64,000 nt of DNA from Coptis chinensis (GCA_015680905.1 CM027377.1:21910501-21974500); one strand, 5' to 3'; shown: positions 49,248 to 61,232, numbered from the stretch's first letter. The notes: generated by a model from the sequence alone, not told the origin. Made by a program: numbers and translations.

Positions 49248-50194
49248 TAGGGGTGTCTCTTTTTGCTGAATTTTCGATTTTTTTGAAATCTGACTCGAAA
49301 TTAGTCTGGCTCTAGGTGTAGTTTTCATGGGTCAATTTTCTAATTTTCCGATTTCCAAAAATTCAAAAAAAAATTGGATCGGATTAGGATATAACTCTAA
49401 AAACCGATCCGATTCGATATCCGATCAGAAAATTTCGATATATAGCCAATCCGAATTTTCTGATATTATTGCCAATTTATTCCGAAAATATGTACTTCTC
49501 TCACTATCCACTTAATTAGATCTCGACCGTTCATTCATTTTCTAGTTTTTTACTTCCAAAAACAAAACAAAAACATAACCTAGCTGCTACTTCCCCACTT
49601 GAATTGGACCACTCCACAGTCATTACACCGTCTGTTATAACAACAATGATATGAAAAAAAAATGTCATTGAGTATGACTTCTAGACCAATTCAAAAGCCA
49701 AATTCCAATAGATAGAATGTTTTGTAAAGCTACTTAGAGTCCAAGACCATAATCCATTATTCATGCAGACATTTCACGTTTCAATTTTTGCATATGAAAA
49801 AAGATTGAAACATTACAAATACCGAGACCTCAACAGAATGTAATGCTTGCTGTTGGTGGCTGCAGGTTATTTTTCTCATTTTTTCTTGGATCACTTGTTT
49901 GAATGAAAATGAGTTTTCTCAGTAAACAAGTGCGTATTGTTGTTGGTACATTAGTGTTGTGGACATGGTTTTTTCTCCCTACAATGAATATTGGCGTATA
50001 ATATTCTAAAAATAATTGAAAATAAAGACATCTTTGAAAATTTACCAAGTATTCCAAAATTCCCAAATTATTCTGAAATTTTTGAAAGTTCTGAAATTTG
50101 AAATATATTTTGAATCCGAAAAAAAAATTGGATCGGATTTGGCTAGTATATTAAGTTAAAGAGGTTAATCCGATCCAATCCGAAATCACCCCTA
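49248..50194. mobile_element. Non-autonomous hAT element, 947 bp
   Basis: The ends are TAGGGGTG and CACCCCTA, an 8-bp perfect inverted repeat. They are flanked by a perfect 8-bp target duplication GAATTATC (49240-49247 and 50195-50202), the length diagnostic for hAT. Subterminal GGATCGGATT-type motifs recur near both ends (about 49.37 and 50.13 kb, and in reverse just before the right end), as expected for transposase binding. No transposase is encoded. The intact ends and target copy suggest it is not very old. Confidence 0.85.
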
Positions 50195-50384
50195 GAATTA
50201 TCTATGGTTTTGAAATTTCTCTCTCTATAAAATTATGGTCAACTATCACTCATTTTCATACTAAGTTATTAGTAATCATTGATTTTTTTTACAAGTAATT
50301 CTGATTCTATTTCTACAAATTGAACGAAAATAAGAAAAAATTGGAACCCCTCCCCACCCCTCCCTCCCCAGCCCCTTTGAAGGG

Positions 50385-50700
50385 AAGTTAGCGTCATAGC
50401 ATGTTAATGAAATTATAAAATTATAATAAAAAAATTAAAAATTGATTGAAGTAGAGTATTAAGGTTTCACGGTTTCACCTTTGTGACACAGCAGAGAGAG
50501 AATCAGAAACGAGTTTGAGTAATTGAGTATGACTGTCTGAGCACTCCGAGAGTGAGTACACAGAGAAATATAAGAACAAATATATTCTTGTGGACCCGGA
50601 TAAAAAAGAGAGCTGATAATAGTTTTGCACCAGCCGGGAATCGAACCCGGGTCTGTACCGTGGCAGGGTACTATTCTACAACTAGACCACTGGTGCTTGA
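50385..50700. repeat. Duplicated RPS16 promoter/leader segment, copy 2 (with intact tRNA)
   Basis: Homologous to 48480-48745 in the same orientation but with more insertions and substitutions in the leader part. No RPS16 exon follows it, so it is a promoter-side duplicate. It holds the intact tRNA-Gly gene. Confidence 0.65.
50626..50696 (-). tRNA. tRNA-Gly (anticodon GCC)
   Basis: The minus-strand 71-nt sequence starts GCACCAGTGGTCTAGT and ends GGTTCGATTCCCGGCTGGTGC plus the discriminator A. The acceptor stem pairs fully, the anticodon stem is GTACC/GGTAC with loop CTGCCAC (anticodon GCC), and the T arm is intact. One D-loop base differs from the usual plant form (GTTGTAG where GTGGTAG is common). 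An A-run on the plus strand at 50602-50607 gives a T6 Pol III terminator about 20 nt downstream. Confidence 0.95.
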
Positions 50701-50704
50701 TGTT

Positions 50705-51605
50705 AAATTGCTGCACGTAGTAATCTCATGACAACTCAAGAAAGACAAACCATCAGTTTGTAAAAAACACGAGATGTATGTTGAGAACTCAGGAGAAAGA
50801 AACTATATGTGACTTGAAGACAACCGACAGTATTGTATTGTGAATAGAGTAATTACATTCTGGAAGGTATGGAAGTTATGGGATGTCTGGAGCTTCGTAG
50901 ATGGATCACTTTGTTGTAATGATCTATTCTCTCCCTATCTTTATATTTTTAAAGAAAGTTATCTTTATATTTCTAAAGAAAGTTCTTTATATTGCTAACG
51001 TAAAAGTTAGATGATTTCTACTAGAATCTAAATTTAAAGAGGTCTTTGAACGTTCAACAGAAGCTTAACGGGAAGAATTAGGAAAACAAATGGAAGAAAT
51101 GATGATATAGAATTATAGATGGTTGAAAGTTAATAAAATTATGTTTAAATTTTGTAGATCAACACAGATTATAGTTGAGCCCAACTTGATCCAAGAATGT
51201 ATCTATTGGTTCTTATTTAATAAATAATAGTTTGTTTCTAATTATTTTATGATTTCACTGGGCAGTGGGCACTCCTGCAGGTAACTGCCAGATTCTATAT
51301 GCAGTTTACCACATACATTGATACATAACACTTGGGGTTATCAAATATCAGGGGACAACCATGGATCCCTAATAAACTGATATCAATGAAATATGCTACA
51401 GTTGCTACATGTGGAATTGTGGATGCCTGGTCGAGTTGAACAAAGAACAAAGTATGTAAAATATGCGCGTCTCAACAAAGAAAATTAATGCGAGTTTGTG
51501 CTGTACGCCTAGAATAAGACAGGGTTTTCTACTGAAGTAGTTAATCTGCAGAAAAATATTCAAAACCCATCAGATCTTTTAATATTTTTGATTTTCTTAT
51601 TAGAT
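50705..51605. other. Intergenic DNA between tRNA-Gly and HIPL
   Basis: AT-rich, with a small direct repeat (AGAAAGTTATCTTTATATTTCT-like) near 50.94-50.99 kb. No gene is supported. Confidence 0.5.
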
Positions 51606-51610
51606 ACAAT

Positions 51611-51621
51611 TTTATATATAC
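51611..51621 (+). promoter_or_regulatory. TATA box of the first HIPL gene
   Basis: TTTATATATAC lies about 100 bases before the ATG at 51719, a normal distance for a plant TATA box and a short leader. Confidence 0.5.
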
Positions 51622-51718
51622 ATGAAGATTCGTAGTCTGAACTCAGTATGTTTAATGCTGAAGAAAATGATAAGAGCATCTTCTTGATACTCAATTTTCA
51701 AAGTGCACACTCAAACAA

Positions 51719-51812
51719 ATGGCTACTATTGTTATTTTGATTCTACTTCTGTTATTTCAACTTTTGCTACTTCCTAATCCGAGTTCTTCCACTCCCTTGT
51801 GCACTGACTCAA
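51719..51812 (+). CDS. HIPL copy 1, exon 1 (signal peptide)
   Basis: It encodes the start methionine, a leucine-rich signal peptide and TPLCTDS. The donor CAA|GTGTGT leaves phase 1, matching the same junction in copy 2. Confidence 0.8.
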
Positions 51813-51910
51813 GTGTGTATATTTGTTTTCCTCTGTATTTCATTTCCTTTTTGTTGTTACTGCGTGGGATTCATTTTTTTTTACGTTTCTTATTTTTTTA
51901 TTATAAACAG

Positions 51911-52071
51911 GAGCACCTAGCTTTACTCCAGAGAGACCTTTGGTGTTCTGTCCTTACAATGGAAGTGTCTGTTGTGATTCCATTGAAGATTTGCGATTGA
52001 AGAAGCGGTTTCAGTCCATGAACATTTCAGATAATTCTTGTGCTTCTCTCATCAAATCCATACTTTGTGCA
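51911..52071 (+). CDS. HIPL copy 1, exon 2
   Basis: After the acceptor AAACAG it reads RAPSFTPERPLVFCPYNGS to SLIKSILCA, with the paired cysteines of the N-terminal domain. The donor is GCA|GTAAGA, phase 0. Confidence 0.85.
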
Positions 52072-52369
52072 GTAAGACTTCTTTACCCTTCACTTACAAG
52101 AACTCCACATGCTTAAATCACCTGTTCTTATTTCACCAAATAATGAAGAATCTATGCTTTCATTTACTGTAAATCTTGATGTCTGTCTCGTGATTTAATT
52201 TTTTCAGTCTTGTTTTATTGGTTAATCATATGTCTCGTCTCTATGTGGCAACATAAATATGAAAATATGATAAGAAAACTCCAAATGGCTGTATAGTGTC
52301 GTATAGAAGATTGAATTAGTACTTCGTTTCAAAATTGGAACACGAAGACAAAGCCTTGTAGTCACCCTT

Positions 52370-52525
52370 TCAAGGCTAGGATCTCATCCACAAAGCCTTG
52401 TAGTCAGCTTCAGAACAGGAAACTGTGTACGCCATGAAATTAGGTTCGAGCAAGCAGGTTTCAGTTGAGCGATGATAATAACAGAAGCCATCCGAATCAG
52501 GATTAGAGAAATCGTGCAATTTCAA
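52370..52525 (-). mobile_element. Old copia RNase H remnant in HIPL intron 2
   Basis: The minus-strand translation loosely follows a copia RNase H end (LHDFSNPDSDGFCYYHRST, then PNFMAYTVSCSEADYKAL, compare the usual SRSSAEAEYRAL). It is short, highly diverged and broken. No LTRs are seen nearby, so it is an ancient fragment. Confidence 0.5.
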
Positions 52526-52870
52526 TGCACTTGATTGACGAGCTAGTAAGTACACAAACAGTTATGTTTCACATATATGCTAGGACCACAGTTCACACAT
52601 TGAAAATACCATACATTGACTTTGAAATAGACATAGAAATATCCTGTGAACCCCCACGACATACACTCCGATATTCAGCGCCACTGGAGACAGGTTCACC
52701 ACTTGACCATGGGATTTTAGAGGAGCTGCACATAGGGTTGAAATTGGTTTTTTGCCTGGCATATTGGTTATTCTTAGTAAACTTATAAAAGACCATCCAC
52801 CATATTCAATTTCAGAGGATAAATCCAAATAAATTCACTAAAGAAGCTTCAATGGTAACTTATACCGATG

Positions 52871-52979
52871 TAGGTTGTGGTGAAGAGTGTATTGCACAGA
52901 GGTGACTTATAATTAACATGTATTTAGGTTGTGGTGAAGAGTGTATTGTACATAGGTGACTTATAATTAACATGTATTT
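52871..52979. repeat. 54-bp tandem duplication in HIPL intron 2
   Basis: TAGGTTGTGGTGAAGAGTGT starts at 52871 and 52925, and the two units are nearly identical. Confidence 0.9.
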
Positions 52980-53324
52980 GACTTGGAACCACGAGTAATA
53001 GATTCCTTAATGAAAGCAAATTTGTACAATAGCATTTTTGGCAGATGTAACACACAAGGGTTAAGGACTCCCTCTATTTGTTGGCCACTCCATCATGGTT
53101 GAATCTGCTGTTTGTCTCCAAGGCCAGGTTGTATAAAATCAAGCAAAGTTGGCTAAGATATTGAGTTCTTACGACTTTCATGGCTTCCTGTTTTTTATTT
53201 AACGTCTCATAGAGCTAAAGGTGACTAGATGTTAACATAAATGCATTTGTAGACTGATAATTTTGTTTTTTAAGTTCATTTCACCCATTGTATAATGATC
53301 AATTGACTCTTAAGTTGTTTGCAG

Positions 53325-54119
53325 AAATGTGATCCTTTCTCTAAGGAGCTATATAAAGTTGATTCACAGACTGGAAAAGTTCCACTTCTTTGCAACTCCA
53401 CAGTTTCAGTGAATTCGACCGGACCCAGGGACGCTGCAACTGATTTTTGTGGCGAGGTATGGGATACATGCCAGAATGTATCTGTGTTGAACTCCCCATT
53501 TGCCCCTTCATTGCATGGTAGAGTTGGAGTTCCCTTAAACCACTCTTTTTCTAATTTGACTGAGCTTTGGCAATTTAAAGGTGCTTTCTGTGAAGCATTT
53601 GGTGGATCTTCTGAGAATGGTGCAGTATGTTTTCAAGGTGAACCTGTTTCGCTTAGAAATACTGACATTCTTCAAACTCCTCAGGGTCTATGCTTAGAGA
53701 AAATTGCTAATGGATCTTACCTTGATATGGTTCCTCATCCTGATGGGTCGAACCATGTCTTCTTGGCTAACCAACAAGGTAATATATGGTTGGCAACTAT
53801 CCCTGAACCGGAAACGGGAGACATATTGGTGCTTGATGAATCCAATCCATTTCTTGACTTAACTGATATAGTACGGATGGATTCCAAACTTGGGATGATG
53901 AGCATAGCTTTCCATCCAAATTTTGCACGCAATGGCCGTCTTTTTGTCTCATTTAATTGTGATAAGGTCCAATGGCCCAAGTGTCCTGGACGATGTTCAT
54001 GTAATACAGATGCGAACTGTGATCCTTCAAAGCTTAATTCTCAAAATGGAGCTCTGCCATGCCAATATCATAGTATTATTTCAGAATTCACTGCTAATGG
54101 TACTTCAAAGCCTTCATTG
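53325..54119 (+). CDS. HIPL copy 1, exon 3
   Basis: 265 codons after the acceptor TTTGCAG: rest of the cysteine-rich domain, then the first propeller blades. It ends TSKPSL at donor TTG|GTACAC, phase 0. Confidence 0.88.
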
Positions 54120-54208
54120 GTACACATTTCCACACTTCTTATGATAATCAACACAACTACACACTAAGATGGTTTAGGCGAATCTCTTTTGACATGCTTG
54201 TTTTTCAG

Positions 54209-54425
54209 GCAACAAGAGCCAATCCATCGGAAGTGAGAAGGGTATTTACGATGGGACTCCCAACCACAAGTAATCATGGAGGACAGATTCTCTTTGGACC
54301 TGCAGATGGATATTTATACTTCATGATGGGAGACGGTGAAGAAGGTGGCGATGCTCAGAATTTTGCTCAAAACAAGAAATCTTTGCTTGGGAAAATTATG
54401 CGTTTTGACGTGGATAACATACCAG
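54209..54425 (+). CDS. HIPL copy 1, exon 4
   Basis: It reads ATRANPSEVRRVFTMGLP through SNHGGQILFGPADGYLYF, where the histidine lies in the conserved NHGGQ motif of this dehydrogenase-like family. The donor is CAG|GTGAGT. Confidence 0.88.
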
Positions 54426-54899
54426 GTGAGTATCATTATCCAGTGACTTGGTGAGAACTTACTCCATGAACATGAATCCCATTTATAAAAGTTCACTATT
54501 AGGCTACTTGAACTTTACTTCACTTACTTCATCCTGTTAACCAAATTTTCCTCAAGAAGCCTAACTGAAGGTGTATCATCATTGGATGACTGGAAGAAAA
54601 TAGCAAACGATCAGGGGCCCTTGGAAAAATATCATCGTATATGAAATTGGTTGAAGTCCGTATATACCCAAGAAGTGCTTTGACTGAAAAGAAACGAAGC
54701 ATAAAAAACTGACAAGTGTTAGACTATTAGTGAATAGAATTGCCAAAACTAACGTTAGTCGAAAGAAGGATTTCTTATTTGTTGAATTTTCTCTGAATCA
54801 AAATGTTTAGTTTGTTGAACTGGAAGTACCTAACAATATTCATTGTTAACATTTGTAGTTCATAGCCATTTTTCTTACACTTTATCATTTATCTTCTAG

Positions 54900-55078
54900 G
54901 TGTAACATACATAAATGACCGCCGACTATGGGGAAACTATTCTATCCCGAAGGATAATCCTTATTCTGATGACAAGGAACTGCTACCTGAAATCTGGGCT
55001 TTGGAATTTCATAATCCCTGGCGCTGTAGTTTTGATTCTGAAAGACCGTCCTACTTTATATGTGGAGATTCTGGTCAG
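54900..55078 (+). CDS. HIPL copy 1, exon 5
   Basis: It reads VTYINDRRLWGNYSIPKDNP through EIWALEFHNPWRCSFDSERP and FICGDSGQ. The phases match its neighbours and no lesion is seen. Confidence 0.88.
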
Positions 55079-55320
55079 GTTTGGAAATTAACTGATTCCA
55101 GTATTATATGCATTACTTTAAGATATATTTTTTGGCATCATTACGACTGCATTTGAACCTCAAGGAATTGTTCATTTCAAACAGATCTACCCATTTTCAT
55201 CTTTAAATTGTACTCTGTTTGTGATTGATTATAACTAGTCCTTGAATTATCCATGTTCACAAAATCTTTGATCTAGTCGCTCACCAAACATAATTGCTAA
55301 TAAGAACAAAAATCTCACAG

Positions 55321-55568
55321 AACCAGTATGAAGAGGTTGATATTGTCAAGAAGGGTGGAAAACTGGAAACTATGGATGGCGAGTATACGAGGGCTTTACA
55401 CTTTTCAACCCTCCCAAGTCTAAAGGGGGAAATACATTCGCAAACTCGATAAAGCCCATCTTCCCTTTAATGGGATACAACTATTCTGCTGTAAATACAG
55501 ATGTGGGATCTGCATCGATCACAGGTGGTTATTTCTCAGTCCAAAACTGATCCATGCATGTATGGAAG
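55321..55568 (+). pseudogene. HIPL copy 1, exon 6 (frameshifted)
   Basis: It starts NQYEEVDIVKKGG correctly. The expected NYGWRVYEG follows only in another frame because GGAAAACT is inserted as a near-repeat. The shifted reading meets TAA at about 55449. The expected DPCMYG end is back in the original frame. Confidence 0.8.
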
Positions 55569-55689
55569 GTGAGCGCAGTCGTTTTATTTTCATAAATCTA
55601 AAATTTGTACTAACTGGTTATATACTATACTTTAGAAACTTGGAACAGCTTTGTTAGGATTATATTTTACAACTATAACTGGCATCCAG

Positions 55690-56092
55690 GTACCTGTATA
55701 TGGATTTGTATGCTGGTACAATATGGGCAGGCATTGAGAACTCATAAAATAGTATGAATTTCACTTCCTCCCAGATTTCTTTCAGTTGTGCTCATGACTC
55801 TCCAATTGAATGTACCTCAGTGGGAAAACGTTCTTCTCCTTCTTTGGGTTATATTGTGTCCGTGGCAGAGGATAACAGGAAGGATATCTATGTTTTAACA
55901 AGCAAGGGTGTGTACAGAGTTGTTCGTCCTAGCCGCTGTAATTACACATGCTCTAAGGAAAATGTTACAAATGCTAAGACTCGAAACAATGCTCCTTCTC
56001 CTGCTTCATCCAGCAGCTATACCAGGGGACTGCAAGAAGTTTTCATTTTGCTATCTTCTTGCTTGTTACTTGTACTGGAGTTTACGATATAA
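55690..56092 (+). pseudogene. HIPL copy 1, exon 7 (premature stop)
   Basis: It reads YLYMDLYAGTIWAGIENS, then TAA, then NFTSSQISFSCAHDSPIECT through DIYVLTSKGVYRVVRPSRC to a hydrophobic tail (EVFILLSSCLLLVLEF). The stop replaces a codon within a conserved loop. Confidence 0.8.
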
Positions 56093-56124
56093 TTAAATAG
56101 TGAACTAGGACTAGTAGAGCAAGT

Positions 56125-56439
56125 TGATAAATTAGAGAGAGAGAGAGATTTGAGAATATTTACTTGATTGATTTCTAAAGAAATTACAATTGTTTATATA
56201 GAGGTTACAAGTTCTAAATAGAGATTACAAATTAAATAGAAACAAAACAGTCGGTGTGACTTGAGAGACACGAGGCGCGGGGTGCGCTCGGGTTGAGCCT
56301 TGGACGAGCGCAGGTCGTGCTTTGCACATGCTGTATCTCCTGGACTCTCGTCAAGGCATGGGCGCAGGTCGCGCTCTATCATGCTTTGGTTGAGCGCAGG
56401 TCGCGCTCTTCACTATGACGTGAAGAACAACTTCTAATA
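56125..56439 (-). repeat. LTR of copia C (3' LTR in element orientation)
   Basis: It pairs with 60864-61232 and holds one fewer copy of a 54-bp internal repeat. Confidence 0.9.
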
Positions 56440-59400
56440 CTCCCCCTCAAGTTGGAGAGTGAATATCAAGAACTCCCAACTTGCGAATTAATCTCATGAA
56501 GGTGTCCTTGCTGAGAGGTTTAGTAAAGACGTCAGCCACCTGATCTGAGGATGGAACGAACGTAGGAGATAATAACTTGGCCTGTATCTTGTTGCGTAAG
56601 AAATGACAGTCCAATTCGATGTGCTTCGTTCGTTCATGAAAAACTGGATTTTGAGAGAGATAAAGGGCGGCTTGATTGTTACAAAACATGTTCATCGGAA
56701 AAGGATGAGAGATGCCTAAGTCAGAGAAAAGATACTTCAACCATTGAAGTTCACACGCCAGAGTAGCCATGGAACGATATTCGGCTTCAGCAGAAGAACG
56801 GGATACAATGCTCTGTTTCTTTGTTTTCCAGGATATAGGACTAGAACCAAGAAAAGTGCAATAACCACTAGTATAACGATGAGTGACAGGGCAGCCAACC
56901 TAATCAGAGTCACAGAAACCAGAGATGTGTAAATAACTATTAGCGGATAAGATAATCCCTTTGTTGATCGAACCTTTAAGATAGCGGAGTATACGATGAG
57001 CAACATCTAGATGTGGAGTCCATGGGGACTGCATGAAACGACTGAGATAATTAACAGAATAAGTTATATCTGGACATGTAACTGTGAGATATAAGAGACG
57101 CCTAATCAAGCTACGATAGACAGTAGGATCCTGAAGTAATGTGTCATCATCGGTATGGAGGTTGATGTTTTTGTTCCATAGGGAAGTCAGAAATACGACC
57201 ACCAGTGGTACCACAATCAGACAGAATGTCCAAAAGACATTTGTGCTGTGTAAGAAATAATCCTTCTTTGGAACGAGCAATCTCGATACCCAAGAAATAT
57301 TTTAGACGTCCTAAGTCCTTGATATAGAACTTTGCTTCTAAAAATTTCTTCAAGTTCTGAATGAGAGATGGATTGTTGCCTATGATCAGAATGTCATCCA
57401 CATATACAAGGGCAAATGTAGAATCAGAACCACAAATATTAGTGAATAGAGAATAGTCGAACTTAGACTGAGTGAAGCCGGTAGATAGTTTGACAAACCA
57501 TTGCCGAGAAGCCTACTTGAGTCCATATAAAGACTTATTGAGGCGACATATCCTGTTCTCCCCCTGTTTAGCGAATCCAGGAGGTAATATCTCATCCAAA
57601 TCGCCTTGGAGAAACACATTGTGGACATCCATCTAATGAAGAGTCCAATGTCTGATAGCAGCAATGGAGAGAAGTAATCGAACAGTGACTAATTTTGCAA
57701 CGGGTGCAAAAGTGTCATGATAGTCTTGGCCTTCAATCTGATTGTAACCCTTGGCAACCAGACAAGCTTTGTAACGTTCAATAGAACCATCTTAATGATA
57801 TTTAATCTTGAAAACCCATTTACAACCAATAGGCTTATGATGAGAGGATGATGGAACAAGAGTCCATGTGTGATTTTGTTCCAAAGCTGCAATTTCAGCA
57901 GCCATAGCAGCTCTCCATTTTGAAATTTTGACAGCTTGAAAAAAGGATGTAGGAACAACTGAAGAAGACACTTTATACAAAAAAGCTTTATGACAAGGAG
58001 AAAAGTTAGTGTCAGAAACATAAAAAACCATAGGGTATGGAGTGGAAGACCGTGTTACCTTAGAGTCCGATTGGAGGAGGTTGGCCGAACGAGGGACTGT
58101 AGGTGCCTTGGTGAAAGTAGGGCAGTGATAATCTTTGATGAGGAGTGGTGGGGGTTGTCACACTCTAGTAGATTGAGATGAGTTAGGAGGATTGAGGTGT
58201 GATGACTGAGGATCTTCCAAAAGTGCGGGTGACGGAGCTGTAGGAGTGGGAAGATTGTCAGGAAGAAGATACCGCGGGTCGCGCTCAATTTGGGCTGGAG
58301 AAGGGAGCGGGCGCGCTCCGTCCATTGGAATTACATGAGATGATTGAATGTCGAAGGTTTCATTGTCTAGGATGGGTAAGGGAGAAACGGGCAGATGTGA
58401 TTGGGGGAAGATAAATGTTGATAGGGGAATACAGTCTCATGGAAAATTATGTTACGAGAAGTATAAATTTTCTTGGAAGATAAATCATAAATGCGATAGC
58501 CTTTTTGAGCATAAGGATAACCAATGAAGATGTTAGGTTTCCCGCAGTGATCAAACTTATTTTTAATGAAAGTGTTGTGAGCAAAACATAAACTACCAAA
58601 AACACGAAGATGGACAAGAGTGGGAGGTGTTGTAAATAAAAGCTCATGAGGTGATTTGTCATTTAACAAGGTGCTAGGGATTTTGTTAATAAGATAGCCT
58701 GCGGTGAGAATGCATTCACCCCAGAAGGATAATGGGAGATGAGCTTGAAAACGTAATGCTCGTGCAACGTTGAGTAAGTGACGATGTTTTCTTTCAACAA
58801 TAGCGTTTTGTTGGGGAGTAGCAACACAATTACGTTGGTGGATTACCCCATATTTTGAAAAGAATTGTTGCATGTTATGAGATATAAATTCAGAGCCAGT
58901 GTCGGATCGAAAGACTTGGATTTCATGAAAATGGTCATCAATGTTGCTATGGGCAGATATGAGTGAATGTATTGTAAAATGAAATTGAGTATGAACCATG
59001 GCAAAAAAAGATTGTAAATGCATGGCAGTTTCAGATTTGACAGTCATAAGATAAATTCATGTAGCACGACTAAAATCATCGACAATAATTAAGAAAAAAC
59101 GAGCATTGAAATATGATGGTAAATGAAAAAGACCCCAAATGTCACAATGAATCATTTGAAAAGGTCTAATGATTTTTATTGAACTATAAGAAAAAGATAA
59201 ACGTGTTTGCTTAGCTTGCGGACATACAATGCAAGTAGCATTATTGGAACTAGAGATGAAAAGAAACTGCTTAGCTAAAATCTGCAAAGGCGTGGAAGAT
59301 AGATGTCCTAGGCGATAATGCCATAAATTATTTGTGGTGGAGTTGTGGGATGAGCAAACGGAAGCTAGTTGGAGATGGTAGAGTCCCCCATTAAGCCGTC

Positions 59401-60863
59401 CCAATCCAATCTTCTTCTTCGTTAACTGGTCCTGAAAAAGGCAAGAATCATTAGTGAACGTGACAGAGATGGGGTGAGATTTGACCAGTTCACTAATGGA
59501 AAGTAAATTAAAATAAAAGGTGGGAACAAACAGAACGTTGTCAAGACGCAAAAGGGGAGAGAGAATAACACTACTAACATGAGTAATTAAATGGTCTGTT
59601 CCATCCGGAAGTTTAATAGTAGAATGTGTTAAACAAGTATGATAATGAGAAAACAGATGTAATGATGAACATACATGATTGGTAGTACCAGAGTCAATAA
59701 TCTATATGGATTTAGAAAAACACGAGAGAGATATACCTGTCAGGTTTGCTTGTGAAGAGGTACTACCTGAATCAAGCAAACTGAGAAGTTGGTTGTATTG
59801 TTATATGGAGAAAATAGGAGAATTGGAGTCTGTAGCAACTGAATTAGCCTGGGCAGGTTTGGGTGGATAACCGTGCAGTTTGTAACATGTACCAATATGA
59901 TGTCCAACTTGGTTACAATGGTTGCAGAATGGACGAGTGCATGGGCTCCCGGTGGCCCTTCAGATCCGAAGGCACGCGGCGCCGAGGTCATTCGCGAACC
60001 ACCAGTCGCCGTGGAGGTTTAGACGGACTGATTTGAAGAAGAAGCCCGGTTGGTCTTCAAAATGAGTACTTTCGAGGCGGCAGCCGTTTGGAGCGTAAGG
60101 AAGAGAGAGTGCATGAATATCTTGTTGCTTCTCCTCTTGTCGGATTAAAGAATAAATCTTGGACATACGAGGAAAAAAGGATCCATCAAGAGAATTTGAT
60201 CATGGATGGATTGAAAACGAGCATCTAGGCCTTGCATGAATTTCATAGAACGACCGTCTTCAACCTCTTTGGCAAAAATAGATGCATGACCACAAGTACA
60301 AGCAGGCATAGTAGATAAAGAACTTAATTCATCCCAGAAAGATTTAAGCAAAGTGAAATAAACAAATATCGGACGATTGTCTTGCTTGAGAAGAGTGACG
60401 GAATCCTTCAGTTGAAAAACCTTGGGTGCATTGGTTTGTGAAAAACGATCACCTAGATCTTTTCAGATTTCGGATGCAGAGTCGGCATAGAGGATGCTGC
60501 CACGGATATCTGGAGTAACAGAATTGAGAATCCATGAAGCAACAAGGTCATCACATCTCGACCACTTGGATTTTTCTTTGGGAGTGTTGGGAGGAGTTAC
60601 AGAGCCATTGACAAAACCAAACTTATTCTTTACTCGAAGGGCTCTAGAGATAGATCGTAACCAAATTGGATAATTGTCCCCTGATAACAGAGGAGATACG
60701 AGGATAGCCGTGGGGCTATCTGAGTGGTGGACATAGAAAGGATCATCAGAATCTGGAGGAGAGTCATTATTAGGAGTGGAGGGGTCGGCCATTGAGAATT
60801 GAGAGGAGGCGGAAGCTGATAAAGTTTAGGATTAGGGTTTGGATCAATATTAGGTTGATACCA

Positions 60864-61232
60864 TGATAAATTAGAGAGAGAGAGAGATTAGATAATATTT
60901 ACTTGATTGATTTCTAAAGAGATTACAATTGTTTATATAGAGGTTACAAATTCTAAATAGAGATTACAAATTAAATAGAAACAAAATAGTCGGTGTGACT
61001 TGATAGACACGAGGCGCGGGGTGCGCTCAGGTTGAGCCTTGGACGGGCGCAGGTCGCGCTCTGCACATGCTGTATCTCCTGGACTCTCGTCAAGGCATGG
61101 GCGCAGGTCCCGCTCTGCACATGCTGTATCTCTTGGACTCTCGTCAAGGCATGGGCGCAGGTTGCGCTCTATCATGCTTTGGTTGAGCGCAGGTCGCGCT
61201 ATTCACTATGACGTGAAGAACAACTTCTAATA
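60864..61232 (-). repeat. LTR of copia C (5' LTR in element orientation) with an extra 54-bp repeat
   Basis: A 54-bp unit containing GGGCGCAGGT and CTGCACATGCTGTATCTC is present once more than in the partner LTR. The repeat unit is GC-rich in an otherwise AT-rich LTR. Confidence 0.9.

Larger units (their letters stand above)
51719..56092 (+). pseudogene. HIPL (hedgehog-interacting-protein-like) gene copy 1, damaged at its 3' end
   Basis: Seven exons are recognised: 51719-51812, 51911-52071, 53325-54119, 54209-54425, 54900-55078, 55321-55568 and 55690-56092. The predicted product has a signal peptide (MATIVILILLLLFQLLLLP), a cysteine-rich N-terminal domain (YNGSVCCDSIEDL, FCGEVWDTCQNV), a glucose/sorbosone dehydrogenase-like PQQ-type beta-propeller (LDMVPHPDGSNHVFLANQQG, GGQILFGPADGYLYFMMGDG) and a hydrophobic C-terminus that looks like a GPI-anchor signal. 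This is the layout of plant HIPL1/HIPL2 surface proteins. Exons 1-5 are clean. Exon 6 has an 8-bp partial duplication near 55356-55372 that shifts the frame, and lacks two bases near 55535. Exon 7 has an in-frame TAA at 55745-55747. The normal protein cannot be made, barring sequence error. Copia C sits 32 bp after the final stop. Confidence 0.8.
56125..61232 (-). mobile_element. Ty1/copia element C, inserted just 3' of HIPL copy 1
   Basis: LTRs of 315 bp (56125-56439) and 369 bp (60864-61232) start TGATAAATTAGAG and end CTTCTAATA. The target duplication CAAGT is perfect (56120-56124 and 61233-61237). The primer site TGGTATCAACC (initiator tRNA-Met type) lies inside the right-hand LTR. Minus-strand parts in order: gag (GDNYPIWLRSISRALRVKNK, 60.2-60.8 kb), zinc knuckle (about 59.9 kb), protease (about 59.6 kb), integrase (58.4-59.3 kb, ATPQQNAIVERKHRHLLNVA), reverse transcriptase (57.3-58.0 kb) and RNase H (56.5-57.2 kb, FHERTKHIELDCHFLR). 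Aside from a 54-bp repeat difference the LTRs are about 96% alike, so it is fairly young. It is broken, with several interruptions. Confidence 0.9.

Noticed and set aside
52525-52788. 87-codon plus-strand frame in HIPL intron 2
   Set aside because: It lies inside a clearly defined intron, next to a copia remnant, and matches no family.
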